A stretch of 64,000 nt of DNA, from contig CP136061.1 in assembly GCA_032622095.1 (NCBI GenBank), forward strand, positions 260,682,077 through 260,746,076, read 5' to 3'. Of the stretch, positions 36,892 to 50,044 are shown piece after piece (positions within the stretch are counted from its first letter, which is position 1; every line of letters starts with the position of its first letter). The position numbers and the translations under genes were made by a program. The DNA comes from Siphonodentalium dalli. Taxonomy: Eukaryota; Mollusca; Scaphopoda; Gadilida; Siphonodentaliidae. The notes under the pieces are model-generated. The model had not been told where the DNA came from. It saw nothing but the letters and a program-made list of their open reading frames with translations, and ran no database searches.

Positions 36892-39800
36892 GAATCAGGG
36901 AGCTAAATGTGTAGGTAACTGAAGAATGACCTTCACCTGATACATGCGACATGTTGTTAAAGGATGACATCGCGTTTATTTGATTTGTACATAATATCTA
37001 AATAATTTAAACTGGTGAATGAATGGGGGAATGGATTTTTGTGAGCGGAAAATTTATTTAACTAGCTGCTGTAGTTCTGGATTTTTCCAGATCAAATTTG
37101 GCTGTTGGATAACCCCGTCGTACACTTGGGGATTTATTTTAAAAAGTAAACACATGACCTATGATTTTTCTTGCATTTTCGTGATCAACTGGTGTCAATC
37201 TAGCTGGGTAAACATCACTGGTATGGCCTGCAGGCTTCAATTCAGTGAATTTGGCGGAAACGTTAACACTGTCGCCTATGGGAAACCATTTAGTTCAGTG
37301 ATTCCTATAGGAAAAATATGAATTTTACGAAATTTCACGTCTCGCCATGATAAGTTGTTAATTCCATATTTTCTTATTTTCAAATGATAATGACCACATT
37401 TTGGACAGATTTAAAGAAGAAACGCATGGATTCGCCTGTAGATAGTAAAGAAAGTGATAAATCTGGGAATTTTGCATGGACATCAGGTACCATTAGGGGG
37501 TCAGGGGCGCTAAAGCCCCCCTCCCCAAAAATTTGAGTAGTGTTAGCCCCCCCCCCCACCCATTGGGAAAATGTGGCAGTTAACCCAATTAAGATTTCCC
37601 GGCACCCAGTAGCCTTATCGGGGACCGTAGTCCCACCCCAAGTCGGGGGGGGGGGTGATGGCATCGCCAGTAGTGTTAATGTCGTGCAAAACTGTCATGG
37701 CAGGTTTGTTAAACAGACATTATGCCCTGCCATCTGGTCAAATTGCATGCCTGAGATTGTGGCTGATGTTGTATGATTATGTTTAGATATTTAAATTGAC
37801 TTATAGTTGATTTATTATGCTATTAAAGTATTTTTTATTTAAATGTTCTGTTAATTTTTGTAAATGTTTATTATAAATTGACAAATTTTGCATGAAAAGG
37901 GTTTAAAATTGGACAAGTTATCCCACTCAAAATGTATATTAACATATCCTCTTCAATTTAGTAATAGTATGGTATATAAGGGCATTCTTCAGTTATACGA
38001 GATGCATCAGCTAGTAAAATTGAAAAAAAAATCTAAATTTTTTGGCTTTATTTTGAGGATTGACACTAATTTTCAGGATGCCTCATATTGGAAAAATAAA
38101 CAACTACTGCTCGATATAATCCATTTTTTATTTCAGTAAGGTCTATATTTTGATAAAATACTATAAGAAACGCTGTGTTTCACACATATACATATATATA
38201 GGAAAAATATGAATTTTACGAAATTTCACGTCTCGCCATGATAAGTTGTTAATTCCATATTTTCTTATTTTCAAATGATAATGACCACATTTTGGACAGA
38301 TTTAAAGAAGAAACGCATGGATTCGCCTGTAGATAGTAAAGAAAGTGATAAATCTGGGAATTTTGCATGGACATCAGGTACCATTAGGGGGTCAGGGGCG
38401 CTAAAGCCCCCCTCCCCAAAAATTTGAGTAGTGTTAGCCCCCCCCCCCCACCCATTGGGAAAAGGTGGCAGTTAACCCAATTAAGATTTCCCGGCACCCA
38501 GTAGCCTTATCGGGGACCGTAGTCCCACCCCAAGTCGGGGGGGGGGGGGTGATGGCATCGCCAGTAGTGTTAATGTCGTGCAAAACTGTCATGGCAGGTT
38601 TGTTAAACAGACATTATGCCCTGCCATCTGGTCAAATTGCATGCCTGAGATTGTGGCTGATGTTGTATGATTATGTTTAGATATTTAAATTGACTTATAG
38701 TTGATTTATTATGCTATTAAAGTATTTTTTATTTAAATGTTCTGTTAATTTTTGTAAATGTTTATTATAAATTGACAAATTTTGCATGAAAAGGGTTTAA
38801 AATTGGACAAGTTATCCCACTCAAAATGTATATTAACATATCCTCTTCAATTTAGTAATAGTATGGTATATAAGGGCATTCTTCAGTTATACGAGATGCA
38901 TCAGCTAGTAAAATTGAAAAACAAATCTAATTTTTTTGGCTTTATTTTGAGGATTGACACTAATTTTCAGGATGCCTCATATTGGAAAAATAAACAACTA
39001 CTGCTCGATATAATCCATTTTTTATTTCAGTAAGGTCTATATTTTGATAAAATACTATAAGAAACGCTGTGTTTCACACATATACATACATATATATAGG
39101 AAAAATATGAATTTTACGAAATTTCACGTCTCGCCATGATAAGTTGTTAATTCCATATTTTCTTATTTTCAAATGATAATGACCACATTTTGGACAGATT
39201 TAAAGAAGAAACGCATGGATTCGCCTGTAGATAGTAAAGAAAGTGATAAATCTGGGAATTTTGCATGGACATCAGGTACCATTAGGGGGTCAGGGGGGCT
39301 AAAGCCCCCCTCCCCAAAAAATTGAGTAGTGTTAGCCCCCCCCCCCCCCATTGGGAAAAGGTGGCAGTTAACCCAATTAAGATTTCCCGGCACCCAGTAG
39401 CCTTATCGGGGACCGTAGTCCCACCCCAAGTCGGGGGGGGGGTGATGGCATCGCCAGTAGTGTTAATGTCGTGCAAAACTGTCATGGCAGGTTTGTTAAA
39501 CAGACATTATGCCCTGCCATCTGGTCAAATTGCATGCCTGAGATTGTGGCTGATGTTGTATGATTATGTTTAGATATTTAAATTGACTTATAGTTGATTT
39601 ATTATGCTATTAAAGTATTTTTTATTTAAATTTTCTGTTAATTTTTGTAAATGTTTATTATAAATTGACAAATTTTGCATGAAAAGGGTTTAAAATTGGA
39701 CAAGTTATCCCACTCAAAATGTATATTAACATATCCTCTTCAATTTAGTAATAGTATGGTATATAAGGGCATTCTTCAGTTATACGAGATGCATCAGCTA

Positions 39801-42800
39801 GTAAAATTGAAAAAAAAATCTAAATTTTTTGGCTTTATTTTGAGGATTGACACTAATTTTCAGGATGCCTCATATTGGAAAAATAAACAACTACTGCTCG
39901 ATATAATCCATTTTTTATTTCAGTAAGGTCTATATTTTGATAAAATACTATAAGAAACGCTGTGTTTCACACATATACATATATATAGGAATCAGGGAGC
40001 TAAATGTGTTCTAGAGTCGGGGAGCGAGTACACCGTGGAACCCTAAAGGTGAAGGTAACTGAAGAATGACCTTCACCTGATACATGCGACATGTTGTTAA
40101 AGGATGACATCGCGTTTATTTGATTTGTACATAATATCTAAATAATTTAAACTGGTGAATGAATGGGGGAATGGATTTTTGTGAGCGGAAAATTTATTTA
40201 ACTAGCTGCTGTAGTTCTGGATTTTTCCAGATCAAATTTGGCTGTGGGATAACCCCGTCGTACACTTGGGGATTTATTTTTAAAAGTAAACACATGACCT
40301 ATGATTTTTCTTGCATTTTCGTGATCAACTGGTGTCAATCTAGCTGGGTAAACATCACTGGTATGGCCTGCAGGCTTCAATTCAGTGAATTTGGCGGAAA
40401 CGTTAACACTGTCGCCTATGGGAAACCATTTAGTTCAGTGATTCCTATAGGAAAAATATGAATTTTACGAAATTTCACGTCTCGCCATGATAAGTTGTTA
40501 ATTCCATATTTTCTTATTTTCAAATGATAATGACCACATTTTGGACAGATTTAAAGAAGAAACGCATGGATTCGCCTGTAGATAGTAAAGAAAGTGATAA
40601 ATCTGGGAATTTTGCATGGACATCAGGTACCATTAGGGGGTCAGGGGGGCTAAAGCCCCCCTCCCCAAAAAATTGAGTAGTGTTAGCCCCCCCCCCCCCC
40701 CCCATTGGGAAAAGGTGGCAGTTAACCCAATTAAGATTTCCCGGCACCCAGTAGCCTTATCGGGGACCGTAGTCCCACCCCAAGTCGGGGGGGTGATGGC
40801 ATCGCCAGTAGTGTTAATGTCGTGCAAAACTGTCATGGCAGGTTTGTTAAACAGACATTATGCCCTGCCATCTGGTCAAATTGCATGCCTGAGATTGTGG
40901 CTGATGTTGTATGATTATGTTTAGATATTTAAATTGACTTATAGTTGATTTATTATGCTATTAAAGTATTTTTTATTTAAATTTTCTGTTAATTTTTGTA
41001 AATGTTTATTATAAATTGACAAATTTTGCATGAAAAGGGTTTAAAATTGGACAAGTTATCCCACTCAAAATGTATATTAACATATCCTCTTCAATTTAGT
41101 AGTAGTATGGTATATAAGGGCATTCTTCAGTTATACGAGATGCATCAGCTAGTAAAATTGAAAAAAAAATCTAAATTTTTTGGCTTTATTTTGAGGATTG
41201 ACACTAATTTTCAGGATGCCTCATATTGGAAAAATAAACAACTACTGCTCGATATAATCCACTTTTTATTTCAGTAAGGTCTATATTTTGATAAAATACT
41301 ATAAGAAACGCTGTGTTTCACACATATACATATATATAGGAAAAATATGAATTTTACGAAATTTCACGTCTCGCCATGATAAGTTGTTAATTCCATATTT
41401 TCTTATTTTCAAATGATAATGACCACATTTTGGACAGATTTAAAGAAGAAACGCATGGATTCGCCTGTAGATAGTAAAGAAAGTGATAAATCTGGGAATT
41501 TTGCATGGACATCAGGTACCATTAGGGGGTCAGGGGGGCTAAAGCCCCCCTCCCCAAAAAATTGAGTAGTGTTAGCCCCCCCCCCCCCATTGGGAAAAGG
41601 TGGCAGTTAACCCAATTAAGATTTCCCGGTACCCAGTAGCCTTATCGGGGACCGTAGTCCCACCCCAAGTCGGGGGGGGGGGGGTGATGGCATCGCCAGT
41701 AGTGTTAATGTCGTGCAAAACTGTCATGGCAGGTTTGTTAAACAGACAGTATGCCCTGCCATCTGGTCACATTGCATGCCTGAGATTGTGGCTGATGTTG
41801 TATGATTATGTTTAGATATTTAAATTGACTTATAGTTGATTTATTATGCTATTAAAGTATTTTTTATTTAAATTTTCTGTTAATTTTTGTAAATGTTTAT
41901 TATAAATTGACAAATTTTGCATGAAAAGGGTTTAAAATTGGACAAGTTATCCCACTCAAAATGTATATTAACATATCCTCTTCAATTTAGTAATAGTATG
42001 GTATATAAGGGCATTCTTCAGTTATACGAGATGCATCAGCTAGTAAAATTGAAAAAAAAATCTAAATTTTTTGGCTTTATTTTGAGGATTGACACTAATT
42101 TTCAGGATGCCTCATATTGGAAAAATAAACAACTACTGCTCGATATAATCCATTTTTTATTTCAGTAAGGTCTATATTTTGATAAAATACTATAAGAAAC
42201 GCTGTGTTTCACACATATACATATATATAGGAAAAATATGAATTTTACGAATTTTCACGTCTCGCCATGATAAGTTGTTAATTCCATATTTTCTTATTTT
42301 CAAATGATAATGACCACATTTTGGACAGATTTAAAGAAGAAACGCATGGATTCGCCTGTAGATAGTAAAGAAAGTGATAAATCTGGGAATTTTGCATGGA
42401 CATCAGGTACCATTAGGGGGTCAGGGGGGGCTAAAGCCCCCCTCCCCAAAAATTTGAGTAGTGTTAGCCCCCCCCCCCCCATTGGGAAAAGGTGGCAGTT
42501 AACCCAATTAAGATTTCCCGGCACCCAGTAGCCTTATCGGGGACCGTAGTCCCACCCCAAGTCGGGGGGGGGGGGGTGATGGCATCGCCAGTAGTGTTAA
42601 TGTCGTGCAAAACTGTCATGGCAGGTTTGTTAAACAGACATTATGCCCTCCCATCTGGTCAAATTGCATGCCTGAGATTGTGGCTGATGTTGTATGATTA
42701 TGTTTAGATATTTAAATTGACTTATAGTTGATTTATTATGCTATTAAAGTATTTTTTATTTAAATGTTCTGTTAATTTTTGTAAATGTTTATTATAAATT

Positions 42801-43577
42801 GACAAATTTTGCATGAAAAGGGTTTAAAATTGGACAAGTTATCCCACTCAAAATGTATATTAACATATCCTCTTCAATTTAGTAATAGTATGGTATATAA
42901 GGGCATTCTTCAGTTATACGAGATGTATCAGCTAGTAAAATTGAAAAAACAATCTAAATTTTTTGGCTTTATTTTGAGGATTGACACTAATTTTCAGGAT
43001 GCCTCATATTGGAAAAATAAACAACTACTGCTCGATATAATCCATTTTTTATTTCAGTAAGGTCTATATTTTGATAAAATACTATAAGAAACGCTGTGTT
43101 TCACACATATACATATATATAGGAATCAGGGAGCTAAATGTGTTCTAGAGTCGGGGAGCGAGTACACCGTGGAACCCTAAAGGTGAAGGTAACTGAAGAA
43201 TGACCTTCACCTGATACATGCGACACGTTGTTAAAGGATGACATCGCGTTTATTTGATTTGTACATAATATCTAAATAATTTAAACTGGTGAATGAATGG
43301 GGGAATGGATTTTTGTGAGCGGAAAATTTATTTAACTAGCTGCTGTAGTTCTGGATTTTTCCAGATCAAATTTGGCTGTGGGATAACCCCGTCGTACACT
43401 TGGGGATTTATTTTTAAAAGTAAACACATGACCTATGATTTTTCTTGCATTTTCGTGATCAACTGGTGTCAATCTAGCTGGGTAATCATCACTGGTATGG
43501 CCTGCAGGCTTCAATTCAGTGAATTTGGCGGAAACGTTAACACTGTCGCCTATGGGAAACCATTTAGTTCAGTGATT
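36892..43577 (+). repeat. Higher-order tandem repeat A-BBB-A-BBB-A
   Basis: Unit B is about 890 bp, at 37311, 38202, 39100, 40451, 41340 and 42231. Unit A is about 420-460 bp, at 36892, 39989 and 43123. The super-period is about 3.14 kb. Each B begins GAAAAATATGAATTTTACGA and ends CACATATACATATATATAG. Every A/B and B/B junction falls at the same ATATATAG or CCTATAG motif followed by GAA. Each B carries C-run and G-run tracts of variable length and a GGGGGGCTAAAGCCCCCC inverted motif. ORFs of 83 codons (MHEKGLKLDKLSHSK...) recur once per B, but they are linked to no known domain and are best seen as repeat by-products. Copies are nearly identical, so the array is recent or homogenised. Confidence 0.9.
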
Positions 43578-43579
43578 TT

Positions 43580-46500
43580 ATAACATTTTCTTACATTTTT
43601 TAACCCCAAAATTCAGAAAAAAGTTACCGTTTTAGGGGAATTCGGCACAAATGAATACAAAAGCACAGGTATTCGGGATATTTTTGTGCTACGATATAGC
43701 AGGTTACATACTTATAAATACAAAGTATTGAAATGCCATGATTGCGGTGATAGATGTAAACATTTCTTAAATTTACTTGGAAAATAGACAAAAAATCATT
43801 CATTTTCAGTTGTTTCGTCCCTCTTAATAGGCGATTATTCAATATTGCATTGAATGGAGATCCCGTATATAATCTAGAAACTTGTGGAGAAATGTATACC
43901 GCATATGATTGTAGGATAAAGATGTCAGTCGTTGTCATAGATGCTATGTGGTGGTAGATTGTGTCACCCCACCCTAAAATTCAGAAGAAAAAAATCAGTT
44001 TTAGAAATTTCTGTATGGCAGAATACAAAAGCACAACAACTCTGATTATTTTGTGCTATTATATTGCAGTCTACCCACTTCGAGATACACATTGTAATAA
44101 CGCCATGGTATAATTTACAGATGGCAATATTTTGGAGTGTTCTGGTGAAATTAATCCGAAAATCGTGAAATTTATACTTGTGTTGCCCCTCTACATGGGT
44201 GATAATTCAATTATATTTTGAACAATAATCCAGGACAAACTCTCAAGAGTTGACGAGACACATAATGCATATGAATGTTGTCGGATTGTATCATCTTCTG
44301 TCGCATTTGTTTGGTTACGTTTTTGCACCTCTCGCCCCTATAATACAATACATCGCAAGATGAGACAAATATACATGAATGTATTATACACACACCTTAT
44401 CAAGCTGAGGCGTTTGATAGTTACTTGAGTTGAAAAATTACATCATTGTATATGTTTGCTTCGCATAATATAGCTCCACGGTTGTATAAGATTATACGTA
44501 TTCGGAGGTTTAGTGATTGCTAATAGCCAGGTTCAGCCACATATACATGTAACTTGTAACGTGTGTTGTCATTGCCAACGAAATCACCTGACTCACATGA
44601 CCATTCCGTCTACACGTACACCATCAATCAACCGTTTAGAGGTTTTGTGTCAAATGTGCAGCATGGCGAAATGTGTATCAGAGAGGTGTCCAATCTTGAT
44701 GTCAATCGACGAACCTGTGCTTAGTGAACTTTTGTTAAATTCTTCAGCAGCGTTACATTTCCCAAAAGGGTTGTTGGTTCGACTTCCTTTACATATCGTA
44801 GGTCGTCTGTACCCTGGAACCGGGCGCATAGCCTACTCTTCTTCGATATACATGGATGGTTTTTAACGTCCAATGGGTATGAACTACCCACGAGACGGCA
44901 CAGCCATTAAGGTGAGCTCGCGATCTCACCACATCTAGTCGTGGCTTGACCCTGCAAGTTGAGCCAACGACTCATCCACCTGGGACTCGATGTTTCCACC
45001 AAGGGCTGCCACTTCCCTTTAATCATATACTAGAATATTGTTTTTACATCAACAATACTGTACAAACAGTATAAACACACTTTCTGTGAATGTCCTATCT
45101 GGGAGTCATCTGGGAGTCATCATCCACGATTTTGCCACGATTTTACCACAGTATTTGGGGTTTTGATGCGTCACGGCGTTCTTAGTCACAGACAACAAAT
45201 CGAGCCTTGTCATCAACCTTGCGATGCTCTTTAATTCTATCTATCGTCATTGAATCTCCGTGTGGGTACCCATGGCGCCTTTTCTGGGTTGGGCCATATT
45301 TCTTGGAATATGATGAGGAACAGGTGCCGTAATATCTCCGACTCCAAGGCCTTAATCATTACATGTCGAATTTCTCCCAAATGTTCTCCCAAATGGACTC
45401 GCAGTCGTCACTTCTGTGAAAATGTATTTAGACTGTACGGAACACATACGACTACACTATAAGCTACTCGTAATTATTATATGTATATTAGTTCATGATG
45501 CGAAAGGTGTCCATTGTCCGTATTTATATTTCACTGCACGTTTGATAACTTTACACATAATAACCATCGATATATTTCAATTTGTTTTTATGGCAGCTAG
45601 ACGCGTTTATAAACTTCTTTATATTGGTTTTTCTGAAGATTCGCCTTTGTTCATATTTCGTGTTAATTTTGCGAAACCTCTCTTTACATATATAATCCTA
45701 TAAATACACGCGAAGCTATCACGCGAAGGTAACTTATGCAATGCTGCATTTTCTTCAACTCAAATAACTTTTCATCGTCTCACTCTGAGAAGGTATATGT
45801 ATATACTTGGATATATATATAGTCATATTTCGTGTATTCGTCTCATCTTGCGGTTTACTGTGTTATTGCATGGGATAAGGAATACATAAATGTAACCAAA
45901 CACAGCAACTGCGATAGTGGATGATAATACGCATTAACAGTCATATATACTATATGTCTTAACAACTGTTGAAATATTTCCCTAGATCCTTGTTCAAAAA
46001 TTAAATTATCACCCATATATAGAGCAGAAGGGCAAAAAGGTTTAAAATGTACGATTTTTCGGTCTACTTTCAACATGAATCTCAGAAATCTTGCCATCTG
46101 TATCAACAAAATCTTCAAATTGGGTAGATATCTAGGAGTATAAGTGTGTACAATACTATATCATAGCACAGAATAATCCCAGTTCTTCCGCCCTGCCGAA
46201 TGTTCTAAAACCTGACTTTTTTGCTGATTTTTGTATGAGGGGTGACACAATCTTACACAATACAGAACATATCACAAAGGATGACATGATTGGCTTATGA
46301 ACATAAGCCGTGAACATTTCCACAAATTTCCAGGGTATATCTGAGAACCCTCGTCAAAGCAATATTGAATTATCACCCATTAAGAGGGCAAAACATTTGA
46401 AAATCAACATTTGTTTTTGTCTATTTTCACAATAAATCTCATACATTTTGCCATCTATCAACGAAATCATTGCGTTACCATACTTGGTATCTATAAGTAT

Positions 46501-46620
46501 GTAGACTGCTATATCTTAGCAGGAAGACATCCCACATTCTCTGATTTTTGTATTTCGTTCTGCCGAATTTCCCAAAAACAGTGACTTTTTGCTGAATTTT
46601 GGGGTGAGGGGTGAAACAAT
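43580..46620. repeat. Diverged repeats of about 380-400 bp in direct and inverted order
   Basis: Blocks with AAAATTCAGAARAAA, GAATACAAAAGCACA, TTTTGTGCTAYRATAT and AGGCGATTATTCAAT-like phrases occur at about 43610-43970 and 43975-44400 (+). They recur in reverse at about 45860-46190 and 46195-46560, and as a partial copy at about 47230-47560. The centre (44500-45800) differs. The mirrored layout suggests inverted ends of one old composite element. Confidence 0.55.
44510..45020. other. Possible dispersed repeat, unassigned
   Basis: The stretch 44850-45010 has the feel of an interspersed repeat (GAACTACCCACGAGACGGCA, AAGGTGAGCTCGCGATCTCA, CCACCTGGGACTCGATG). The 117-codon frame at 44513-44866 has several Cys but no recognisable domain. 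I cannot name a family. Confidence 0.3.
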
Positions 46621-46768
46621 TAGGAGATAAACATACCCTGTTGAGTTGTACATTCTGGGATTCGAGCATGAAAACAGTTTGTGAACGAGCCGGCTTGCCG
46701 GCGAGTTCACAAACTGTTTTCATGCTCGAATCCCAGAATGTACAACGAAACAGGGTACGTTTATCTCC
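46621..46768. repeat. Long near-perfect palindrome (about 148 bp)
   Basis: Arms of about 72 bp mirror each other: GTACATTCTGGGATTCGAGC, then ATGAAAACAGTTTGTGAAC, meeting at GCCGGCTTGCCGGC. The outer flanks GAGATAAAC and GTTTATCTC also pair. A degraded relative (TTCGCAAACTGTTTCCATGC) is at about 52188. Confidence 0.85.
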
Positions 46769-48000
46769 ATTGTAATTCAATCTAACAAGGAATTTGAAGA
46801 AAAATATGTATAAAAAGTATCATTTAGTCATTTTCATGACACGAATCGAGACTTTCATTTTGCCGTTGTCACCGTGCACAAATTGTTGGGTTTGTTCATT
46901 GCGTTACTCGGAACACTGCTCCGTAACCATTTTCTGTGGGGCGGGTTGGCTCCTTTCGCTACTCCGTACTGCGCCGATGAAATTATACCTGCCACATTCA
47001 GATTTGATGCACGCTGAAGCAGCCGGTGAACGGTATCTATAGACAACAACGCGCGGGTGTGCTCGTTTCGCTACTCGTTCTGCGCCGATGAAATTTGACC
47101 GTGCTACATTCAGATTTGATGCACGCTGAAGCGGCCGATGTCGTTGAATCGAAAACTAAAGTTAGCCGCTCTCGGCCAATCAGAATGCTTGTTTTTAGTG
47201 ACAAATACTCAATTGAATTACAATCTTACATAACACATCATTTATTGAATATGTTGACATAAAGAACATGTTGTCATATGCGGAATATATCTCCGCAGTT
47301 TTCTACACTATAATGAAGATCGCAGGTCAAAACAATATTGAACTATTCCTGATTAAGTGGGCCAAAAAAATTGAACATTTGTGGTTTTTTGGTCTATGTT
47401 TACAAAAAATCTCAGAAATTTGTATAACTTCCACGAAATCGAGCACTATCATATTATAAATATAGAAGTATGTAGAATACAATGTCTTGGCGTAACAAAA
47501 ATCGCGTTTCTCTACAATTGTGTCGCTCTTATCCTCATTTATAAATGGTAGCGATTTTTGCTGGTTTTTGCCGCTTAAACTTCTCAAAATCATCTTTTGC
47601 ATTATTTGTATATTTCATATCGGGTCCTATCCGGTGCACAATGTCATAACCTTCAAAATGATGTATCACAAGCCCGTGTGTGGTGCCGATGGACTAAACT
47701 CCTACTTCTAGTGAGCTTTTTGAGTTTGTCCGCTGTACTAATTGTTGAGTGTTTCGCTTATCGCACGCTATTTACATACTTTAAGTACAAAAACACGATC
47801 AAGGTTCTATACTAATAAGTAATATAATTTGGATTATTTCATTTTGCGATATGATCTGGAAAAACCTTGGTCGGGATGTTGTACTTAATTCGATGTCTAA
47901 ACGCCGTGGCATCATTTGGAATCGAACATGGCACATTGTTAAATTTTCCGTCGGACATTTTTCGTAATTTCGAGTGCTTGGCACCTGTGTATGTTCTCCA
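46769..48000. other. No gene recognised
   Basis: A direct duplication (TTTCGCTACTC, TGCGCCGATGAAATT, CATTCAGATTTGATGCACGC) occurs at about 46955-47012 and 47067-47133. The rest is AT-rich with a partial copy of the repeat family of the previous block. Confidence 0.45.
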
Positions 48001-48180
48001 CATAGTACCTAAATGTTTGGTACTTCACAGAGTACCCAAGCAGGTATTCCAGAGTACATGTCTTGATATTAGGTACTCCATAGTACCAACAATTTGGTAC
48101 TTCAGAGTACCAACAAGTAGGTAATCCCCACGGGGCAAGTTCAGAACCAACGTAGGTACTCTGGAGTACCTATTGTTTTA
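48000..48180. repeat. Cluster of GGTACT...AGTACC palindromes
   Basis: At least four 16-bp palindrome-like words, including GGTACTCCATAGTACC, GGTACTTCAGAGTACC and the perfect-armed GGTACTCTGGAGTACC, lie within 180 bp with other half sites. Confidence 0.7.
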
Positions 48181-48319
48181 AGAGTGTATGCCATATATAT
48201 ACGAATAAGAAGTAGAATGATAACACAACACACGCAGCATCGAGATACATAATTTCATTATCATGCACACGTACGATATATCATTGCATTAGTTAAGCAC
48301 ACACACCACTCTGTGCCCA

Positions 48320-48550
48320 TCTGGGTGATACACGCAGACAGACGACGTTCAAACACACGACACATACATACGTACATACGCACATAACTACATACATGAA
48401 CATACATACATAAATTCACACATAAATACTTACAAACATATATGTGTACTGCATATTTTAATACATGCAACATCAGACATCCCTTACACGCCAACACATA
48501 CCACCATACACGAACATACATATACGTACTTACATGTACACAGCTACAAC
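48320..48550. repeat. CATA-rich simple repeat region
   Basis: Degenerate runs of CATA, CATACATACG and ACACAT. The minus-strand frame at 48261-48563 is a by-product. Confidence 0.7.
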
Positions 48551-48949
48551 ACACTATAAGCAACAGCCATGTATAGGTAAACGGGCGTCAAGACAGGGCG
48601 GACAGACATAACTATAGTGATGATAACGCCCCCAGTTGGCCCCCAGTCTAGACATAATATTGCGTCACGGAAGTACATGACCTATATTCTCTGCAGTACC
48701 CCTGTTTGGGGTCTATTATGTTGCATCATGGTCTATTTGTATGCCGGTTGGGCATGTCTGGACATGACCCCGCTGGTTAAATCCCGCCTTCTCCCTACGA
48801 ACGGTATATTATCTACATGTATATCACATGATGATCTCGGTGGGGTAGCCTCAGCCTTGAATGTTAAAGAGACACCCGGTACTCATATAGTGAATGTTAA
48901 AGTGACACTAGGCACTCACTATGGATGAATGTCAAAATGATGCTCTCAG

Positions 48950-49130
48950 TGAAAAACTTTATTCTTTTCAAAAAAATAAAAAAAACTTCAAAATTTTTAA
49001 AAATTTCAAAAACTTCAAAAAATTCAAAAAAATTCAAAATTTTCAAAAATTCAAATACAAAATCAAAATTTCAAAAAACTTCCAAAAAAATCAAATTTTT
49101 CAAAAATTAAAAAACAACATCAAAACCGAG
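48950..49130 (+). repeat. A-rich AAAATTTCAAAAA low-complexity tract
   Basis: Repeated CAAAAWTTC-type words of variable length. The Lys/Phe-rich frames through it are not credible genes. Confidence 0.85.
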
Positions 49131-49855
49131 AAAAGAGAAAATAGAGGAGAGGGGAAATACCAACGGAGCAAGTGAGGATAGGGAAAAAGAGCAAATGAGC
49201 ATGTGAGGAGATGGAAAAAGAGCAAGCGAGCAAGGTGAAAAGAGCAGGTGAGGAGGGGAAAACAGCAAGTGTGCAGGTGAGGAGAGGGAAAAGAGCAAGT
49301 GAGCAAGGGGAAAAGAGCAAGTGAGCAAGGGAAAAAGAGCAAGTGAGCAAGGGGAAAAGAGCAAGTGAGCAAGGGGACAAGAGCAAAAGAGCAGGTGAGG
49401 AGGGGGAAAAGAGCAAGTGAGCAGATAAGGAGATGGAAAAGAGCAAGTAAGCAGGTGCGGAGAGGGAAAAGAGCAGGTGAGCAAGTGAGGAGAGGGAAAA
49501 GAGCAAGTGAGCAAGGGGAAAAGAGCAAGTGAGCAAGTGAGGAGAGGGGAAAAAGAGCAAGTGAGCCGGCGATGGGAGGGGAAAGAGCAAGTGAGCAGGT
49601 GAGGAGAGGGGAAAAGAGCAAGGGATGGAAAAAGAGCAAATGAGCAAGTGAGTAGATGGGGAAAGAGCAAGTGAGCAAAAGGGGAGGGGGAAAGAGCAAG
49701 TGAGCCGGTGAGGAGAGGGAAAAGAGCAAGTGAGTATGCGAGGAGAGGTAAAAAGAGCAGGTGAGCAATAAGTAGAGGGAAAAAGAGCAAATGAGCAAGT
49801 GAGGAGAGGGAAAAAGAGCAAGTGAGCAAATGGAGGAAAAAGAGCAAGTCAACCA
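49131..49855 (+). repeat. Purine-rich minisatellite, about 720 bp
   Basis: The + strand is almost only A and G, built from GAGCAAGTGAGCAAGGGGAA and GTGAGGAGAGGGAAAAAGAG words in irregular order. The strand asymmetry removes stops from the minus strand, which creates three overlapping frames of 233-257 codons rich in Leu, Ser, Cys and Phe. Simultaneous openness in all three frames shows these are not genes. Confidence 0.9.
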
Positions 49856-49951
49856 TCTTGGCTCCCGCCCCAATATGAATATATAACGAAGTCGAGAATA
49901 ACAGTTTAATGAAGTTTATTAAAATTTAATCATCGTCTGAATCTTCAACCT

Positions 49952-50044
49952 TTAGAGTTTCTTGAATTTTCTCATCGCTTCATCCGCAGCCCATTCAGTA
50001 TTATATCCGACTCGGAGTTTGGTCAACTTGACCATTTTCTTCAT
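49952..50044 (-). pseudogene. Possible C-terminal coding fragment of unknown protein
   Basis: The minus strand reads MKKMVKLTKLRVGYNTEWAA, then DEAMRKFKKL and TAA, followed 32 bp later by AATAAA (reverse complement at 49915-49920). It looks like the charged tail of a real protein with its poly(A) signal, perhaps a retro-copied or last-exon fragment. The frame closes upstream at about 50105. No family recognised. Confidence 0.25.

Noticed and set aside
37540-43060. Repeated 83-codon ORF (MHEKGLKLDKLSHSK...) in each B unit, and a 100-codon ORF in each A unit
   Set aside because: Conservation follows from near-identity of the DNA repeats. No domain, no splice context, and no sign of selection can be judged from copies this similar.
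44850-45010. tRNA-derived SINE
   Set aside because: The phrases resemble an interspersed repeat, but I could not place convincing A-box and B-box promoter motifs at the correct spacing.
49100-49873. Three overlapping minus-strand ORFs of 233-257 codons, rich in Leu, Ser, Cys and Phe
   Set aside because: All three frames are open because the strand lacks purine-starting stops in a purine/pyrimidine minisatellite; there is no domain and no regular composition of a real protein.
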